Part shown: positions 9,220-18,815 of the stretch, piece by piece | Layout of the letters: each line of letters starts with the position of its first letter | How positions within the stretch are numbered: the stretch's first letter is position 1 | NCBI GenBank assembly: GCA_943846615.1 | Contig: OX044354.1 | Span: 248,001-312,000, forward strand | DNA length: 64,000 bases | Direction of reading: 5' to 3' | From: an uncultured Amylibacter sp. | Lineage (GTDB): Bacteria; Pseudomonadota; Alphaproteobacteria; Rhodobacterales; Rhodobacteraceae | Program-made: the position numbers and the translations under genes | Notes under the pieces: model-generated | Seen by the model: only the letters and a program-made list of their open reading frames with translations | Database searches by the model: none | Told to the model about the DNA's origin: nothing

Positions 9220-10449
9220 CTATTTTCGCAATAAACGTGCCTGTGCGGCATCATTCACACCCCAAACATTCAAACCCTGCAAAATCCCCTGTTGCACATA
9301 ACGCCGCCATTCAGGGTTCAACAAATTGCGCAGATCGCGTTTATTCGTCAAGAAACCCAACTCAATTAAAACTGATGGGATATCGGGCGCTTTCAGTACT
9401 GTAAATGCCGCCGCTAATTGTGGTCGAGAACGTGAACGTTGGGTTGCCGTTGCAATGCCTGTTACCAATTCACCCGCCAACGAGGTTGAACGTGCATTTG
9501 TTTCCAAACGGGCCAAATCCATCAACACGGATGTTACGGCCTCATCTTGGTCCGTCAGATCAACTCCAGACAACAGATCGGAACGATCCAGCTGTGTTGC
9601 CAATTGTTCCGCCGCTTCGTTCGACGCCTTGTCCGACAGTGTATAGACCGTGATCCCCGATGCCGATCCTTCGGCCAATGCATCCGCGTGCAGGGATATC
9701 AGTAAATCGGCATTCCCCTTACGCGCATGCGAAATACGCCCTGTTAGTGACATAAAAACATCCTGTTCGCGTGTTAAAAACGCATCATATCGCCCTGTTT
9801 TCGCAAGATTTTCTCGCAATTCACGTGCAAAAATAAGAACCAACTCTTTCTCTTGATACTTGCCAACGACGGCCCCTGGATCAAGGCCTCCATGCCCTGG
9901 GTCAATTGCAACAACGATTGGGCGATCACCCTTTTGGCGTTCGCGTGGTGTGACATCGAATTCCACAGGCGTAATCGCCCACTCTTTGTCCGGCTGCACA
10001 CCAGCGGCGGCATCAAATGCCTGTTGATCTGTGCGCCCCAATTTTACTGATAACTGCGCTTTGCCGGTTTCGGCATCCAATTCCAATTTGGCCTGATTAA
10101 CAACCAACGGCTCAGAAATCGGCAAAACCAAACGGGTCCACCCTGGTTGAAACACCCCAAAGCGCAAATCGCCAACGATCTCTGTATCAACAATGCTTGA
10201 CGCTTGTGCGCTGTTCCATTCTAACTCGCGAAAATCCATAATGATGCGATTTGGTGCTGATTTTGTAAAAATACGAAATGGAATGCCCTGTGATAATGAT
10301 AGCTCGATGTTGATACCACCAAATATACGATCAAAAATGCGGCTATTTTCCGTGTCTACACTGGATAATGCACGCAATTCTTGGGCCTGCACACCACTGG
10401 CGCACAACATGCAAAAAATAACGAAAATTTTCCCGATAAACGCATTCAT
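9220..10449 (-). CDS. amiC: N-acetylmuramoyl-L-alanine amidase with AMIN domain (AmiC type)
   Basis: This enzyme of about 409 residues splits septal peptidoglycan by cutting between MurNAc and the stem peptide. A cleavable signal peptide (about residues 1-22, ending CASGVQA) sends it to the periplasm. An AMIN domain (about 30-140) would target it to the septum. The amidase_3 catalytic domain follows, with zinc ligands in AIDPGHGGLDPGAVG-like sequence, the Glu in KELVLIFARELREN, LISLHADA, and the catalytic Glu in PSVLIELGFLTN. A GTG two codons upstream (10455) is an alternative start. It lies directly upstream of the PBP1A gene on the same strand, so synthesis and hydrolysis genes are adjacent. 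Confidence 0.94.
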   Translation of the reverse strand: MNAFIGKIFVIFCMLCASGVQAQELRALSSVDTENSRIFDRIFGGINIELSLSQGIPFRIFTKSAPNRIIMDFRELEWNSAQASSIVDTEIVGDLRFGVFQPGWTRLVLPISEPLVVNQAKLELDAETGKAQLSVKLGRTDQQAFDAAAGVQPDKEWAITPVEFDVTPRERQKGDRPIVVAIDPGHGGLDPGAVVGKYQEKELVLIFARELRENLAKTGRYDAFLTREQDVFMSLTGRISHARKGNADLLISLHADALAEGSASGITVYTLSDKASNEAAEQLATQLDRSDLLSGVDLTDQDEAVTSVLMDLARLETNARSTSLAGELVTGIATATQRSRSRPQLAAAFTVLKAPDIPSVLIELGFLTNKRDLRNLLNPEWRRYVQQGILQGLNVWGVNDAAQARLLRK

Positions 10450-10455
10450 ACCCAC

Positions 10456-10877
10456 AACCGCTCTTTTTTAAACTGTCATAGCAAACTAAAAACTGATTGT
10501 AATTATCTGATTGCCAATTTATCAAGAATGCAGACAATTGGTTTATCACCAAGTCTTACACAGATTCGCTGGGTGTGTATCACGCGACAGGCAGATGGAA
10601 ATCCCACGCCAAAGTCCGCCACTGATCCCCTAGCAGGCCATGAGGCCAAACGAACAGCTTTATTGCGCAACAGCGCAAGAACAGCCCTATCAGCGACCTC
10701 GATAAGGTCGCCGGAGAAAACCGCGATGAAACGCGTGTACAAATATCAGCCGTTACCACAGGGGGCATCCGCCTCTTGCGTAAACGCGATTGTACCGGTT
10801 TCCGCCACAACTATTCACCCAAATCCATACCTCTCCTTCTACAAAAGGCGGCTCGGTTTGCGTGACGAAAGAAAACT
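10456..10877 (+). promoter_or_regulatory. Long structured leader upstream of rne
   Basis: This 422-bp stretch between the divergent amidase and rne genes contains no credible coding sequence. Three hairpins occur in series: GGCC-atga-GGCC at 10636-10647, TTGCGC-aaca-GCGCAA at 10663-10678, and GCGACCT-cgata-AGGTCGC at 10693-10711. About 165 nt of further leader follow before the rne start. Long hairpin-rich leaders ahead of rne are known to mediate RNase E autoregulation in enterobacteria. The same role here is inference from position and structure only. Confidence 0.5.
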
Positions 10878-13532
10878 ATGTCTAAGAAAATGCTTATTGA
10901 CGCGACCCACGCGGAAGAAACCCGCGTTGTCGTCGTGGAAGGAAACAAAGTCGATGAATTCGATTTTGAGAGCCTAAACAAACGCCAACTGTCAGGTAAC
11001 ATCTATCTGGCAAAGGTAACCCGCGTTGAACCGTCCCTACAGGCCGCGTTTATTGATTACGGTGGAAACCGTCACGGGTTCTTGGCCTTCGCCGAAATTC
11101 ACCCTGATTACTACCAAATCCCCGTCGCGGATCGTGAAAAACTGCTGGCCGAGGAAGAAGCCTATGCCAAGCAGATGGCCGAGGATGCGGAAAAAGAAAA
11201 ACCAAAACGTTCGCGTTCACGCCGTCGTAAACCGAAATCTGTTGCCGCCGATGCGGTTGAGGATGCTGTTGTTGTATCTGACGTTATTGAAACAGGCGAA
11301 GATGATAACGGTCTGGTAGATGTGCCAGAAACGGCACCACAAGATGCAGAACCTGTTGTTGAAGCAGACGAAGCAACCGCTGAGCCTGAAACAACAGACG
11401 TTGTAGAAACACCAGCAGTTGAAGCCGCAGAAGAAACGCCAGAAGCAGACGATGAAGCAGAAACAGAAGAATCTGTCGACGACGGCATCGAATCTGTTGC
11501 GGATGAAGACGTCGAAGAAGAGGTTCGCCCACGCAAACCACGCCCACGTCGTTACAAAATCCAAGAAGTGATCAAGGTTCGCCAGATCCTGTTGGTTCAA
11601 GTTGTTAAGGAAGAGCGCGGCAACAAAGGCGCGGCACTGACCACATACCTGTCTTTGGCCGGTCGTTACTGTGTCTTGATGCCAAACACCGCACGCGGTG
11701 GTGGCATTTCACGCAAAATCACCAACGCCCAAGACCGTAAAAACATCAAATCTATCACCAACGAGCTGGAAGTGCCCAAAGGCGCTGGCCTGATCGTGCG
11801 CACCGCAGGTGCCAAACGCAATCGCGATGACATCATCCGCGATTACGAATACCTGATGCGTCAATGGAGCCAAATTCGCGATCTCACACTCGAGAGCATC
11901 GCACCTTCACAAATCTATGCCGAAGGCGATATTATCAAACGTTCGATCCGTGACCTGTACAACAGCGACATCGATGAAATCATCGTCGAAGGTGATCGCG
12001 GGTTCGAGGCGGCACAGGCATATATGACAATGCTGATGCCAACGCATCTGGATCGTGTGAAAAAATACACCGATCGTATGCCGTTGTTTGCCCGTCATCA
12101 GGTCGAAAATTACCTTGGCGGTATGTTTAACCCAACTGTTCAGTTGAAATCTGGCGGTTATATCGTGATCGACACAACCGAGGCACTGGTTGCGGTTGAT
12201 GTGAACTCTGGCAAAGCCACCAAAGAAAGCTCGATTGAAAAAACTGCTCTACGCACCAATTTGGAAGCAGCAGAAGAGCTGGCACGTCAATTACGTCTGC
12301 GCGATTTGGCGGGTCTGATCGTGATCGATTTCATCGACATGGAGGAACGTCGCAACAATTCAGCCGTTGAAAAACGCATGAAGGATAAATTGAAATCCGA
12401 TCGTGCCCGCATCCAAGTGGGTCGCATTTCAGGTTTCGGTTTGATGGAAATGTCACGCCAACGTCTTCGCCCAGGTATGTTAGAGGCCACAACAGCGCCC
12501 TGCCCGCATTGTTTGGGAACTGGTTTGGTACGCTCAGACGACAGTCAAGCATTGTCAATCTTACGCGAAATCGAAGAAGAAGCGGTTCGCAAGCGTTCCA
12601 AAGAGGTTTGTGTAACGGTTCCAATCGGCATCGCAAATTACTTGATGAACCACAAACGCGATAACATCGCCTCGATTGAGAAACAATACGGCATGTCCGT
12701 GGTTATTGAAGCATCGCCAATCATGAACGGCAGTGAATTCAATCTGGACAAACGCAAAACGTCCTCGCGTATTGTGGCCGATGTGATCGACATGCCAACC
12801 GCACGCGAAATGGAAGCGGTTGCCAATATCGAAATCCCAGCAGCCGAAACACCAGAGGCCGCAAATGACGAAGATAAGCCGAAAAAGCGTCGTCGTCGTC
12901 GCCGTCGTCGTGGTCGCAAGGATGATGATCAGCAAACGGCAGAAAACGGTGAAAACAACGCAGAGGCAACAGACGCACCAGCGCCTGACGCCAAATCTGA
13001 TGACGAAAAGCCAGCCGTAGAAGTCGAAGCCAAAGAGGACGCGCCAGCTGAAAAGCCAAAGCGTAAATCTACACGCAAGCCAAAAGCCAAAGCCGAAGCC
13101 GCCGCTGAACCAGTTGTTGCTGAAGACGCGACCACAGAAGTGAAAGCGGAAGAGCCAGCACCAGAAAAGCCAAAGCGCCGCAAACGTCGCACCAAGGCGG
13201 AAATCGAAGCGGACAAAGCAGCAGCAGAAGCCGCCAAAGCTGAAGGCAAAGAGGAAAAGCCAAAGCGCACGCGCAAGAAGGCAGCCCCCAAAGCGGACGC
13301 TGTAGCAGAAACCACAGAAGAAGTTTTGGAAGAAGCACCAAAAAAGAAACGCGCACCACGTAAACGCGCCGCCAAGAAAACAGAAGAGCCAGCACCAGTT
13401 GCCGCAGAACCTGTGATCGAAGCAGTCGTTGAACCCGTTGTAGAGGTGTCCGCACCTGTAGAAACAGTGGCAGAAACCGCGCCCGAAGAGCCAGCCAAAC
13501 CCAAAAAGCGTGGCTGGTGGTCTCGCAGCTAG
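10878..13532 (+). CDS. rne: Ribonuclease E
   Basis: RNase E, at 884 residues, is the main mRNA-decay and RNA-processing endonuclease and the scaffold of the degradosome. The S1 RNA-binding domain starts near residue 37 (LSGNIYLAKVTRVEPSLQAA) and is split by a strongly acidic Glu/Asp/Ala/Val insertion of about 130 residues before it resumes at RRYKIQEVIKVRQI. The catalytic DNase I-like subdomain has the metal-binding aspartates in VAVDVNSGKATKE and IVIDFIDMEERR. The Zn-link CPHCLGTG is present for tetramer assembly. The C-terminal 230 residues are a low-complexity Lys/Arg/Glu/Ala scaffold with an arginine run, ending KKRGWWSRS. A strong terminator follows. Confidence 0.96.
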   Translation: MSKKMLIDATHAEETRVVVVEGNKVDEFDFESLNKRQLSGNIYLAKVTRVEPSLQAAFIDYGGNRHGFLAFAEIHPDYYQIPVADREKLLAEEEAYAKQMAEDAEKEKPKRSRSRRRKPKSVAADAVEDAVVVSDVIETGEDDNGLVDVPETAPQDAEPVVEADEATAEPETTDVVETPAVEAAEETPEADDEAETEESVDDGIESVADEDVEEEVRPRKPRPRRYKIQEVIKVRQILLVQVVKEERGNKGAALTTYLSLAGRYCVLMPNTARGGGISRKITNAQDRKNIKSITNELEVPKGAGLIVRTAGAKRNRDDIIRDYEYLMRQWSQIRDLTLESIAPSQIYAEGDIIKRSIRDLYNSDIDEIIVEGDRGFEAAQAYMTMLMPTHLDRVKKYTDRMPLFARHQVENYLGGMFNPTVQLKSGGYIVIDTTEALVAVDVNSGKATKESSIEKTALRTNLEAAEELARQLRLRDLAGLIVIDFIDMEERRNNSAVEKRMKDKLKSDRARIQVGRISGFGLMEMSRQRLRPGMLEATTAPCPHCLGTGLVRSDDSQALSILREIEEEAVRKRSKEVCVTVPIGIANYLMNHKRDNIASIEKQYGMSVVIEASPIMNGSEFNLDKRKTSSRIVADVIDMPTAREMEAVANIEIPAAETPEAANDEDKPKKRRRRRRRRGRKDDDQQTAENGENNAEATDAPAPDAKSDDEKPAVEVEAKEDAPAEKPKRKSTRKPKAKAEAAAEPVVAEDATTEVKAEEPAPEKPKRRKRRTKAEIEADKAAAEAAKAEGKEEKPKRTRKKAAPKADAVAETTEEVLEEAPKKKRAPRKRAAKKTEEPAPVAAEPVIEAVVEPVVEVSAPVETVAETAPEEPAKPKKRGWWSRS

Positions 13533-13548
13533 ATTATTTACGAAATTC

Positions 13549-13578
13549 AAAGGCCCGCAATTTGCGGGCCTTTTTTTT
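13549..13578 (+). terminator. Rho-independent terminator after rne
   Basis: An 11-bp stem (AAGGCCCGCAA / TTGCGGGCCTT) with almost no loop is followed by a run of eight T residues, starting 17 bp after the rne stop. Confidence 0.93.
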
Positions 13579-13645
13579 GCGCATAAACCCGCCGCCACTT
13601 GAAATAAATCTGGACGCGCCGACACAGACAGGCCAGTTTACTCGG

Positions 13646-14977
13646 ATGAACTTTAAAAAACTGGCATCTTTGACACTTGCCCTGTCGCTGACGGTATCAT
13701 CTGTGAATGCGCAGGGCCTGTTACGTGACGCAGAAATAGAACGATCCCTGCGCCGTATCGCCCAACCTTTGTTAAACGCGGCGGGCCTAAACGGCAGCAG
13801 CGTTCGTTTTTTCATCGTAAACGATTCATCCATGAACGCCTTCGTCGCGGGTGGCAAAAACATATTCGTCAATTACGGCTTGGTCACGCGGATGAAAACG
13901 GTTGAACAACTGCAATCCGTACTGGCCCATGAAATCGGCCACATCACGGGTGGTCATTTGGCACAACGTATCGCAGGCGCGGCGCAGGCACGCACGGCGG
14001 CGGGATTGGGTGTTTTATTGGGCGCGGCGGTCGGTGCTGCATCTGGAAATGCTGGCGCAGGCGCAGGGGTAATTGCCGGCAGCACCAGTGCTGCCACCCG
14101 AAATTTCCTAACCCACACCCGCGCCCAAGAGGCCAGCGCCGATCAATCAGGCATACGTTACATGCAGAAAGCAGGCATCGATCCCAAGGCAGCATTGGAT
14201 GTCCTAAAACTGTTCGAAGGCCAAAACCTTCTAAGCGCGAAACGCCGCGATCCGTATGCACAAACCCATCCATTGACGCAGGCCCGCATGAGCGCGATCC
14301 GCAGCTTCGTCGCCGCATATAAACCCCGCCCAACTCAACAGGCCAAAAATGCCGAATATTGGTATGCACGTATGCGTGCGAAATTCATTGGCTTTACAGG
14401 CAACCCCAAATCAGTACTGCGCAAGGTGGGCAAAAAAGATAACTCTGAAATCGCAATCTACACCCGTGCAATCGCATATCACCACAAACCAGATGCGAAA
14501 AACGCGGCGCGGGAAATCAAACGCCTTTTGACCAACTGGCCAAATGATCCGTTTTACAACGAATTAAACGGCCAGTTTTTGTTGGAAACGGGCAATGCCG
14601 CTGGTGCTGTGAACGCATACCGTCGCGCGGTCCAATTGGCCCCGAAAGAGCCGCAAATCTTGGCGGGTCTTGGACGAGCGTTAAACGCCGCAGGTGATTA
14701 CAAATCATCACTAAAAATCCTAAAATCCGCCTACGCCAAGGATCCCCGCGACGGGCGCATGTTACGTGAACTGGCCGTGGCCTATGCCAAAAACAAACAA
14801 GGCGGTTGGGCATCTGTAGTGACCGCCGAACGTTATGCGTTGCAAGGAAATTTCAAACTGGCCGCAACACATGCAAAACGCGCCCAAGGGTTGTTACCTT
14901 CAGGTTCAACGGGTTGGCTAAAGGCCGAAGATATCATCGGTTATGCCCGTAAATTAACACCGAAAAAGAAACGTTAA
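13646..14977 (+). CDS. Periplasmic M48 zinc metalloprotease with TPR domain (BepA-like)
   Basis: A longer frame runs back through the rne terminator, but the ATG at 13646 begins a clean signal peptide (MNFKKLASLTLALSLTVSSVNA), so I start it there (about 443 residues). The gluzincin motif HEIGH is at residues 95-99, with the third ligand probably in RAQEASADQSGIRYM. A glycine/alanine-rich hydrophobic loop follows the active site. The C-terminal half consists of TPR-like helices, including AGAVNAYRRAVQLAPKEPQI. This matches BepA/YfgC-type proteases, which degrade stalled outer-membrane proteins and assist LptD assembly. lptD is also in this window, 47 kb away. Confidence 0.9.
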   Translation: MNFKKLASLTLALSLTVSSVNAQGLLRDAEIERSLRRIAQPLLNAAGLNGSSVRFFIVNDSSMNAFVAGGKNIFVNYGLVTRMKTVEQLQSVLAHEIGHITGGHLAQRIAGAAQARTAAGLGVLLGAAVGAASGNAGAGAGVIAGSTSAATRNFLTHTRAQEASADQSGIRYMQKAGIDPKAALDVLKLFEGQNLLSAKRRDPYAQTHPLTQARMSAIRSFVAAYKPRPTQQAKNAEYWYARMRAKFIGFTGNPKSVLRKVGKKDNSEIAIYTRAIAYHHKPDAKNAAREIKRLLTNWPNDPFYNELNGQFLLETGNAAGAVNAYRRAVQLAPKEPQILAGLGRALNAAGDYKSSLKILKSAYAKDPRDGRMLRELAVAYAKNKQGGWASVVTAERYALQGNFKLAATHAKRAQGLLPSGSTGWLKAEDIIGYARKLTPKKKR

Positions 14978-15074
14978 TCCAGATGACCCAACGTCATGAA
15001 CAGGCTTCCATGCATGAACCAAATAGCCTATATATATTCGAACAGGGTAACACCCAGCAGCAGTTGAGGGACAC

Positions 15075-15581
15075 ATGACTAAAAAAGATCAAGATACAGA
15101 CGTAAAATTCATCCAAGCATTGGCCGAAGTGTTGACCAATAGCGACCTCGCCGAAGTCCGCGTAAAACGCGAATACGGCGCTGACAGCACCTTGGACGTA
15201 CGCGTCACACGTGCATTTGCACCTGTCGCTGCCGCAACCGCCGCCGCACCCGTGATGGCGACCGCAGCACCTGTTGCCGCCACCGCCGCACCAGCCGCCG
15301 CATCAGCACCCGCCCCAACAGAAACATCCGATGATCCAGCCAGCCACCCAGGCGCGGTAACATCACCGATGGTTGGCACCGTTTACATGCAGGCCGAACC
15401 AGGCACGCCGCCATTCATCTCCGTGGGTGATGCGGTATCTGAGGGTCAAACAATCCTGATCGTCGAAGCCATGAAAACAATGAACCAAATCCCAGCCCCA
15501 AAATCGGGCAAAGTTGCCCGCATTTTGGTTGACGATGGCGCACCAGTTGAATTCGGCTCACCGCTGATCATCATCGAATAA
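15075..15581 (+). CDS. accB: Biotin carboxyl carrier protein of acetyl-CoA carboxylase
   Basis: This 168-residue AccB carries the biotin that shuttles CO2 between AccC and AccAD in the first step of fatty-acid synthesis. The N-terminal part ([20 protein letters not shown]) is the usual dimer/AccC interaction region. An Ala/Pro/Thr-rich flexible linker covers about residues 48-85. The biotinyl domain ends the protein, with the modified lysine K134 in EAMKTMN. A GAGGGACAC ribosome-binding site precedes the ATG. It lies 19 bp upstream of accC, its usual partner. The aroQ gene that often precedes accB in proteobacteria is not present here. Confidence 0.97.
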   Translation: MTKKDQDTDVKFIQALAEVLTNSDLAEVRVKREYGADSTLDVRVTRAFAPVAAATAAAPVMATAAPVAATAAPAAASAPAPTETSDDPASHPGAVTSPMVGTVYMQAEPGTPPFISVGDAVSEGQTILIVEAMKTMNQIPAPKSGKVARILVDDGAPVEFGSPLIIIE

Positions 15582-15600
15582 TCAGAACGGAGAGAAACAC

Positions 15601-16950
15601 ATGTTTTCCAAAGTTCTTATTGCGAACCGTGGTGAAATCGCCCTACGCGTTATCCGTGCCTGCAAAGAGCTGGGTGTTGGCACGGTGGCTGTACATTCTA
15701 CTGCTGATGCTGATGCCATGCACGTGCGCATGGCCGACGAGAGCGTTTGCATTGGCCCACCTTCTGGCACTGAAAGCTACCTAAACGTCGCCGCAATCAT
15801 CGCCGCATGTGAAATCACAGGCGCCGAAGCGGTACATCCGGGTTACGGTTTCCTGTCTGAAAACGCAGCATTTGTGCAGGTTTTAGAAGACCACGACATC
15901 AAATTTATCGGCCCCAGCGCGGAACATATCCGCATGATGGGCGATAAAATCACCGCCAAAGAAACCATGATCAAACTGGGCGTACCTTGTGTGCCTGGTT
16001 CTGATGGTGGCGTACCCACAATCGAAGAGGCGCATCGCGTTTCTGATGAAATGGGCTTCCCTGTGATTGTAAAAGCAACCGCAGGTGGCGGTGGTCGTGG
16101 TATGAAATTAGCCCTAACCAAGGCTGATCTGGACGAAGCATTCAGTTCCGCACGGTTGGAATCTAAAACAGCATTCGGTAACGACGAAGTCTACATCGAA
16201 AAGTACCTACAAAAACCACGCCATATCGAGGTACAAATTTTCGGCGATGGCAAAGGTCGTGCGGTGCATCTGGGCGAACGCGATTGTTCGCTGCAACGCC
16301 GCCACCAGAAGGTATTCGAAGAGGCCCCCGGCCCATCAATTACACCAGAATTGCGTGAACAAATCGGTTCAACCTGTGCCAAGGCATGTGCAGACATTGG
16401 ATATTCTGGTGCGGGTACAATCGAGTTCTTGTACGAAGATGGCGAATTTTTCTTTATCGAAATGAACACACGCCTACAGGTGGAACACCCTGTAACGGAA
16501 ACGATTTTCCGTGTTGATTTGGTAAAACAACAGTTGCGGGTTGCCGCAGGCGAAGAAATGACCTTCAAGCAAGAAGAGCTGGAAATCAAAGGTCATTCCA
16601 TCGAAGTCCGTATCAACGCCGAAAAGTTGCCAAACTTTACACCCTGCCCTGGCAAAATCACCACATACCACGCACCGGGTGGTTTGGGTGTTCGCATCGA
16701 CAGCGCGTTATATGACGGGTATTCGATCCCGCCATATTACGACAGTTTGATCGGTAAATTGATCGTATCTGGCACGTCACGCCCCGCGGCATTGGCGCGC
16801 TTGCACCGTGCCTTGGGTGAATTGGTGATTGATGGCGTCGAAACCACCATTCCCCTATTCCACGCACTGCTGGACGAAGAAGACGTTCAAACAGGTGATT
16901 ACGATATTCACTGGTTGGAAAAATGGCTGGACAAACAGGCCGAAGCCTAA
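15601..16950 (+). CDS. accC: Biotin carboxylase subunit of acetyl-CoA carboxylase
   Basis: At 449 residues this is the standard length for AccC, which carboxylates biotin on AccB using ATP and bicarbonate. Visible features are the N-terminal [20 protein letters not shown] signature, the glycine-rich ATP loop [11 protein letters not shown], the [17 protein letters not shown] strand, [12 protein letters not shown], and the catalytic [14 protein letters not shown] segment. The gene follows accB by 19 bp with a GGAGAGAAAC ribosome-binding site, forming the classic accBC operon. The aat gene follows 29 bp later and is probably cotranscribed. Confidence 0.97.
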   Translation: MFSKVLIANRGEIALRVIRACKELGVGTVAVHSTADADAMHVRMADESVCIGPPSGTESYLNVAAIIAACEITGAEAVHPGYGFLSENAAFVQVLEDHDIKFIGPSAEHIRMMGDKITAKETMIKLGVPCVPGSDGGVPTIEEAHRVSDEMGFPVIVKATAGGGGRGMKLALTKADLDEAFSSARLESKTAFGNDEVYIEKYLQKPRHIEVQIFGDGKGRAVHLGERDCSLQRRHQKVFEEAPGPSITPELREQIGSTCAKACADIGYSGAGTIEFLYEDGEFFFIEMNTRLQVEHPVTETIFRVDLVKQQLRVAAGEEMTFKQEELEIKGHSIEVRINAEKLPNFTPCPGKITTYHAPGGLGVRIDSALYDGYSIPPYYDSLIGKLIVSGTSRPAALARLHRALGELVIDGVETTIPLFHALLDEEDVQTGDYDIHWLEKWLDKQAEA

Positions 16951-16979
16951 ACCATATCTCAAACATCGGCGGGCATTAA

Positions 16980-17567
16980 ATGTCCGCTGATCCCCCCCTT
17001 ACCCCTGAAATATTATTGCGTGCCTATGCCAACGGTATTTTCCCGATGGCCGACAGCGCCGAAGATAGCGATGTGTTTTGGGTTCAACCCGAAATTCGCG
17101 GTATCATGCCGTTAGATGGGTTTCACGTATCACGTTCCCTACGTCGCGCAATTCGCCGCGCTGATTACACCATAACCTTTGATACACAATTCGCGGACGT
17201 TGTTCGTGGATGCGCGGATCGGGATCAAACATGGATAAACCAAACCATCTTTGATCAGTACATGCAATTACATGCCATTGGACACGCACACAGCATCGAA
17301 ATCAACCGCGACGGCGCCCTGATCGGTGGGGTATATGGCGTCACTCTCGGTACTGCATTCTTCGGCGAGAGCATGTTTTCACGGGCCACAAACGCATCGA
17401 AAATTGCGTTATTCCATCTGGTTGAACATCTAAATGCGCGTGGATTTACCTTGTTCGATACGCAATTTCAAAACCCACATATTCAAACTCTGGGCGTAGT
17501 TGAAATCACACAGACGGACTATTTAGAATTATTGACGGACGCATTGCAAAGCAACGCGGAATTTTAA
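16980..17567 (+). CDS. aat: Leucyl/phenylalanyl-tRNA--protein transferase
   Basis: This 195-residue transferase adds Leu or Phe to proteins with N-terminal Arg or Lys. Those proteins are then recognised by ClpS for ClpAP degradation (N-end rule). Family signatures are LRAYANGIFPMADSAE near the N-terminus, FWVQPEIRGIMPL, VYGVTLGTAFFGESMFSR and FTLFDTQFQNPHIQTLG. The length is short but normal for the alphaproteobacterial form. Its 3' end overlaps the convergent DUF2155 gene by 4 bp. Confidence 0.95.
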   Translation: MSADPPLTPEILLRAYANGIFPMADSAEDSDVFWVQPEIRGIMPLDGFHVSRSLRRAIRRADYTITFDTQFADVVRGCADRDQTWINQTIFDQYMQLHAIGHAHSIEINRDGALIGGVYGVTLGTAFFGESMFSRATNASKIALFHLVEHLNARGFTLFDTQFQNPHIQTLGVVEITQTDYLELLTDALQSNAEF

Positions 17568-17929
17568 ACTGGTGCCAAACAGCGCAGAACCCAAACATCA
17601 TAACGTGGGTGCTCCAACGCAGATAATGCTGGACTACTGGCCATCATCCAACCATCAAACACTGGCAATTCACCGTTGCGATCACGGATCGTCAGATATG
17701 CAAATGCGTCGCGCTCAATTGCTTCGCGTGGGTAGCGACATTCGCGTACTTCGACACGTATTTTTCCACGTTGAAAACTCTCGCCGTTTTTAACTTCGAA
17801 ATCCAACACTTGGCCCGTAATGCGATCCAAACTGCGAAGGACCACGCCCGATCCATCGGTCGTTTTCACAGATGTTTGGGCGTTCACCCCGCCTGCAAAC
17901 ATGCAACATAAAACTACCAGCGCACGCAT
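17564..17929 (-). CDS. DUF2155 domain-containing secreted protein
   Basis: This small protein of 121 residues has an N-terminal signal peptide (about residues 1-17, ending GGVNA). The rest is a compact beta-rich domain with the DUF2155 pattern: LRSLDRITGQVLDFEVKNGE, the CRYP motif, AYLTIRD and VFDGWMMASSPALSALEHPRYDVWVLRC. Two cysteines (in ECRYP and LRCLAP) probably form a disulfide. The family is typical of alphaproteobacteria and is usually found beside aat and NDUFA12-like genes, as here. Its function is not established. It directly abuts the MlaD-like gene (1 bp overlap). Confidence 0.9.
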   Translation of the reverse strand: MRALVVLCCMFAGGVNAQTSVKTTDGSGVVLRSLDRITGQVLDFEVKNGESFQRGKIRVEVRECRYPREAIERDAFAYLTIRDRNGELPVFDGWMMASSPALSALEHPRYDVWVLRCLAPV

Positions 17930-18372
17930 CAGTTATTCCCCGACACGAATTTCAACAGCAACGATACCAAGCTGACAGAACCCTGTGTGTCCAAAAATTC
18001 AGCGCCACTTTCCATTGCGAAATCAGAACCACCTGGGATAATTTCTACGAATGACCCGCCTAACAATCCCTCTTGGCTAACGGCAACACCGCTATCATCT
18101 GGGATTTTCAAATCATCGCGCAATGACAAGATCACTTCGGCACGAAAACTCTCTGGGTCAAGTCGCAGTGTTTTTACAGACCCGATTTTCACACCCGCCA
18201 TGCGCACATCCGTACCCGCGGAAATACCATCGGCAGAACGGAACGATGCCTTCAACGATAGGTCAGTGTTCGAACCACTGGAACCCGTTGCATTCAACAT
18301 GAAAACCAAAAAGGCGACCGCTGCCAACAAGACAGCGCCGCCTACGGCTGTTTCTGTTTTCGAATTGGACAT
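17929..18372 (-). CDS. mlaD: MlaD/MCE-domain lipid-transport protein
   Basis: This periplasmic MCE-domain protein has a single N-terminal membrane anchor (ETAVGGAVLLAAVAFLVFML). The MCE domain (about residues 33-115) contains LKASFRSADGISAGTDVRMAGVKIGSV and VSQEGLLGGSFVEIIPGG. It would be the hexameric ring component of a Mla-type phospholipid transport system between the membranes. I chose the ATG at 18372, which has AGGGG 5 nt upstream. A more upstream start would overlap the NDUFA12-like gene. The partner genes mlaE and mlaF are not in this window, so the system is split, as often in Rhodobacteraceae. Confidence 0.9.
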   Translation of the reverse strand: MSNSKTETAVGGAVLLAAVAFLVFMLNATGSSGSNTDLSLKASFRSADGISAGTDVRMAGVKIGSVKTLRLDPESFRAEVILSLRDDLKIPDDSGVAVSQEGLLGGSFVEIIPGGSDFAMESGAEFLDTQGSVSLVSLLLKFVSGNN

Positions 18373-18380
18373 CTGCGCCC

Positions 18381-18755
18381 CTATTCTGGTTGCCAAGCCT
18401 CGTAGTCAGAACGACTTGTTGGTTTCGCGGCGCGCAAACTGCCAGCTGGTGCATATGCCATGGCTGTTCCGGTCAGGTTTTCCTGATGCGGCTCTTCCCA
18501 TGATTTGTGTGCCAAAGGCGTTTTTGATGGCGCATCTTTGAATGTGTGGTGCAACCAACCATGCCAATTTGCGTCAATACGCGATGCTTCTGCCTCACCA
18601 TTAAAAATTACCCAACGACGTTTACCATCGCGCGTTTCATAGTAGATGTTTCCCTGTTCGTCATCACCAACACGAACACCCTTGCGCCATGTGTAAAAAC
18701 GCGTGTTCAATGTTTGAGAGTTCCACCATGTGAACAAACTTTTCAAAAAATCCAT
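18381..18755 (-). CDS. NDUFA12-like NADH:ubiquinone oxidoreductase accessory subunit
   Basis: This protein of about 124 residues is homologous to mitochondrial NDUFA12 (B17.2), an accessory subunit of respiratory complex I also found in alphaproteobacterial complex I. Visible signatures include [43 protein letters not shown] and [16 protein letters not shown] start it at the ATG at 18755 ([11 protein letters not shown]), which has AAGG 8 nt upstream; a TTG lies two codons earlier. The core nuo operon is not in the window. Order with the MlaD-like, DUF2155 and aat genes is a recurrent alphaproteobacterial block. Confidence 0.93.
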   Translation of the reverse strand: MDFLKSLFTWWNSQTLNTRFYTWRKGVRVGDDEQGNIYYETRDGKRRWVIFNGEAEASRIDANWHGWLHHTFKDAPSKTPLAHKSWEEPHQENLTGTAMAYAPAGSLRAAKPTSRSDYEAWQPE

Positions 18756-18815
18756 CTTCAAACCCTTGGTTTTATTCTTGTCGTCTTATGCAGGAAACAA
18801 TCCCGAAGGTCTAGC

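Noticed and set aside
12561..13625. Long minus-strand frame opposite the rne 3' end
   Set aside because: It is the mirror of the low-complexity Lys/Glu/Ala-rich region of RNase E, with a Phe/Cys/Trp-rich product typical of antisense shadows.
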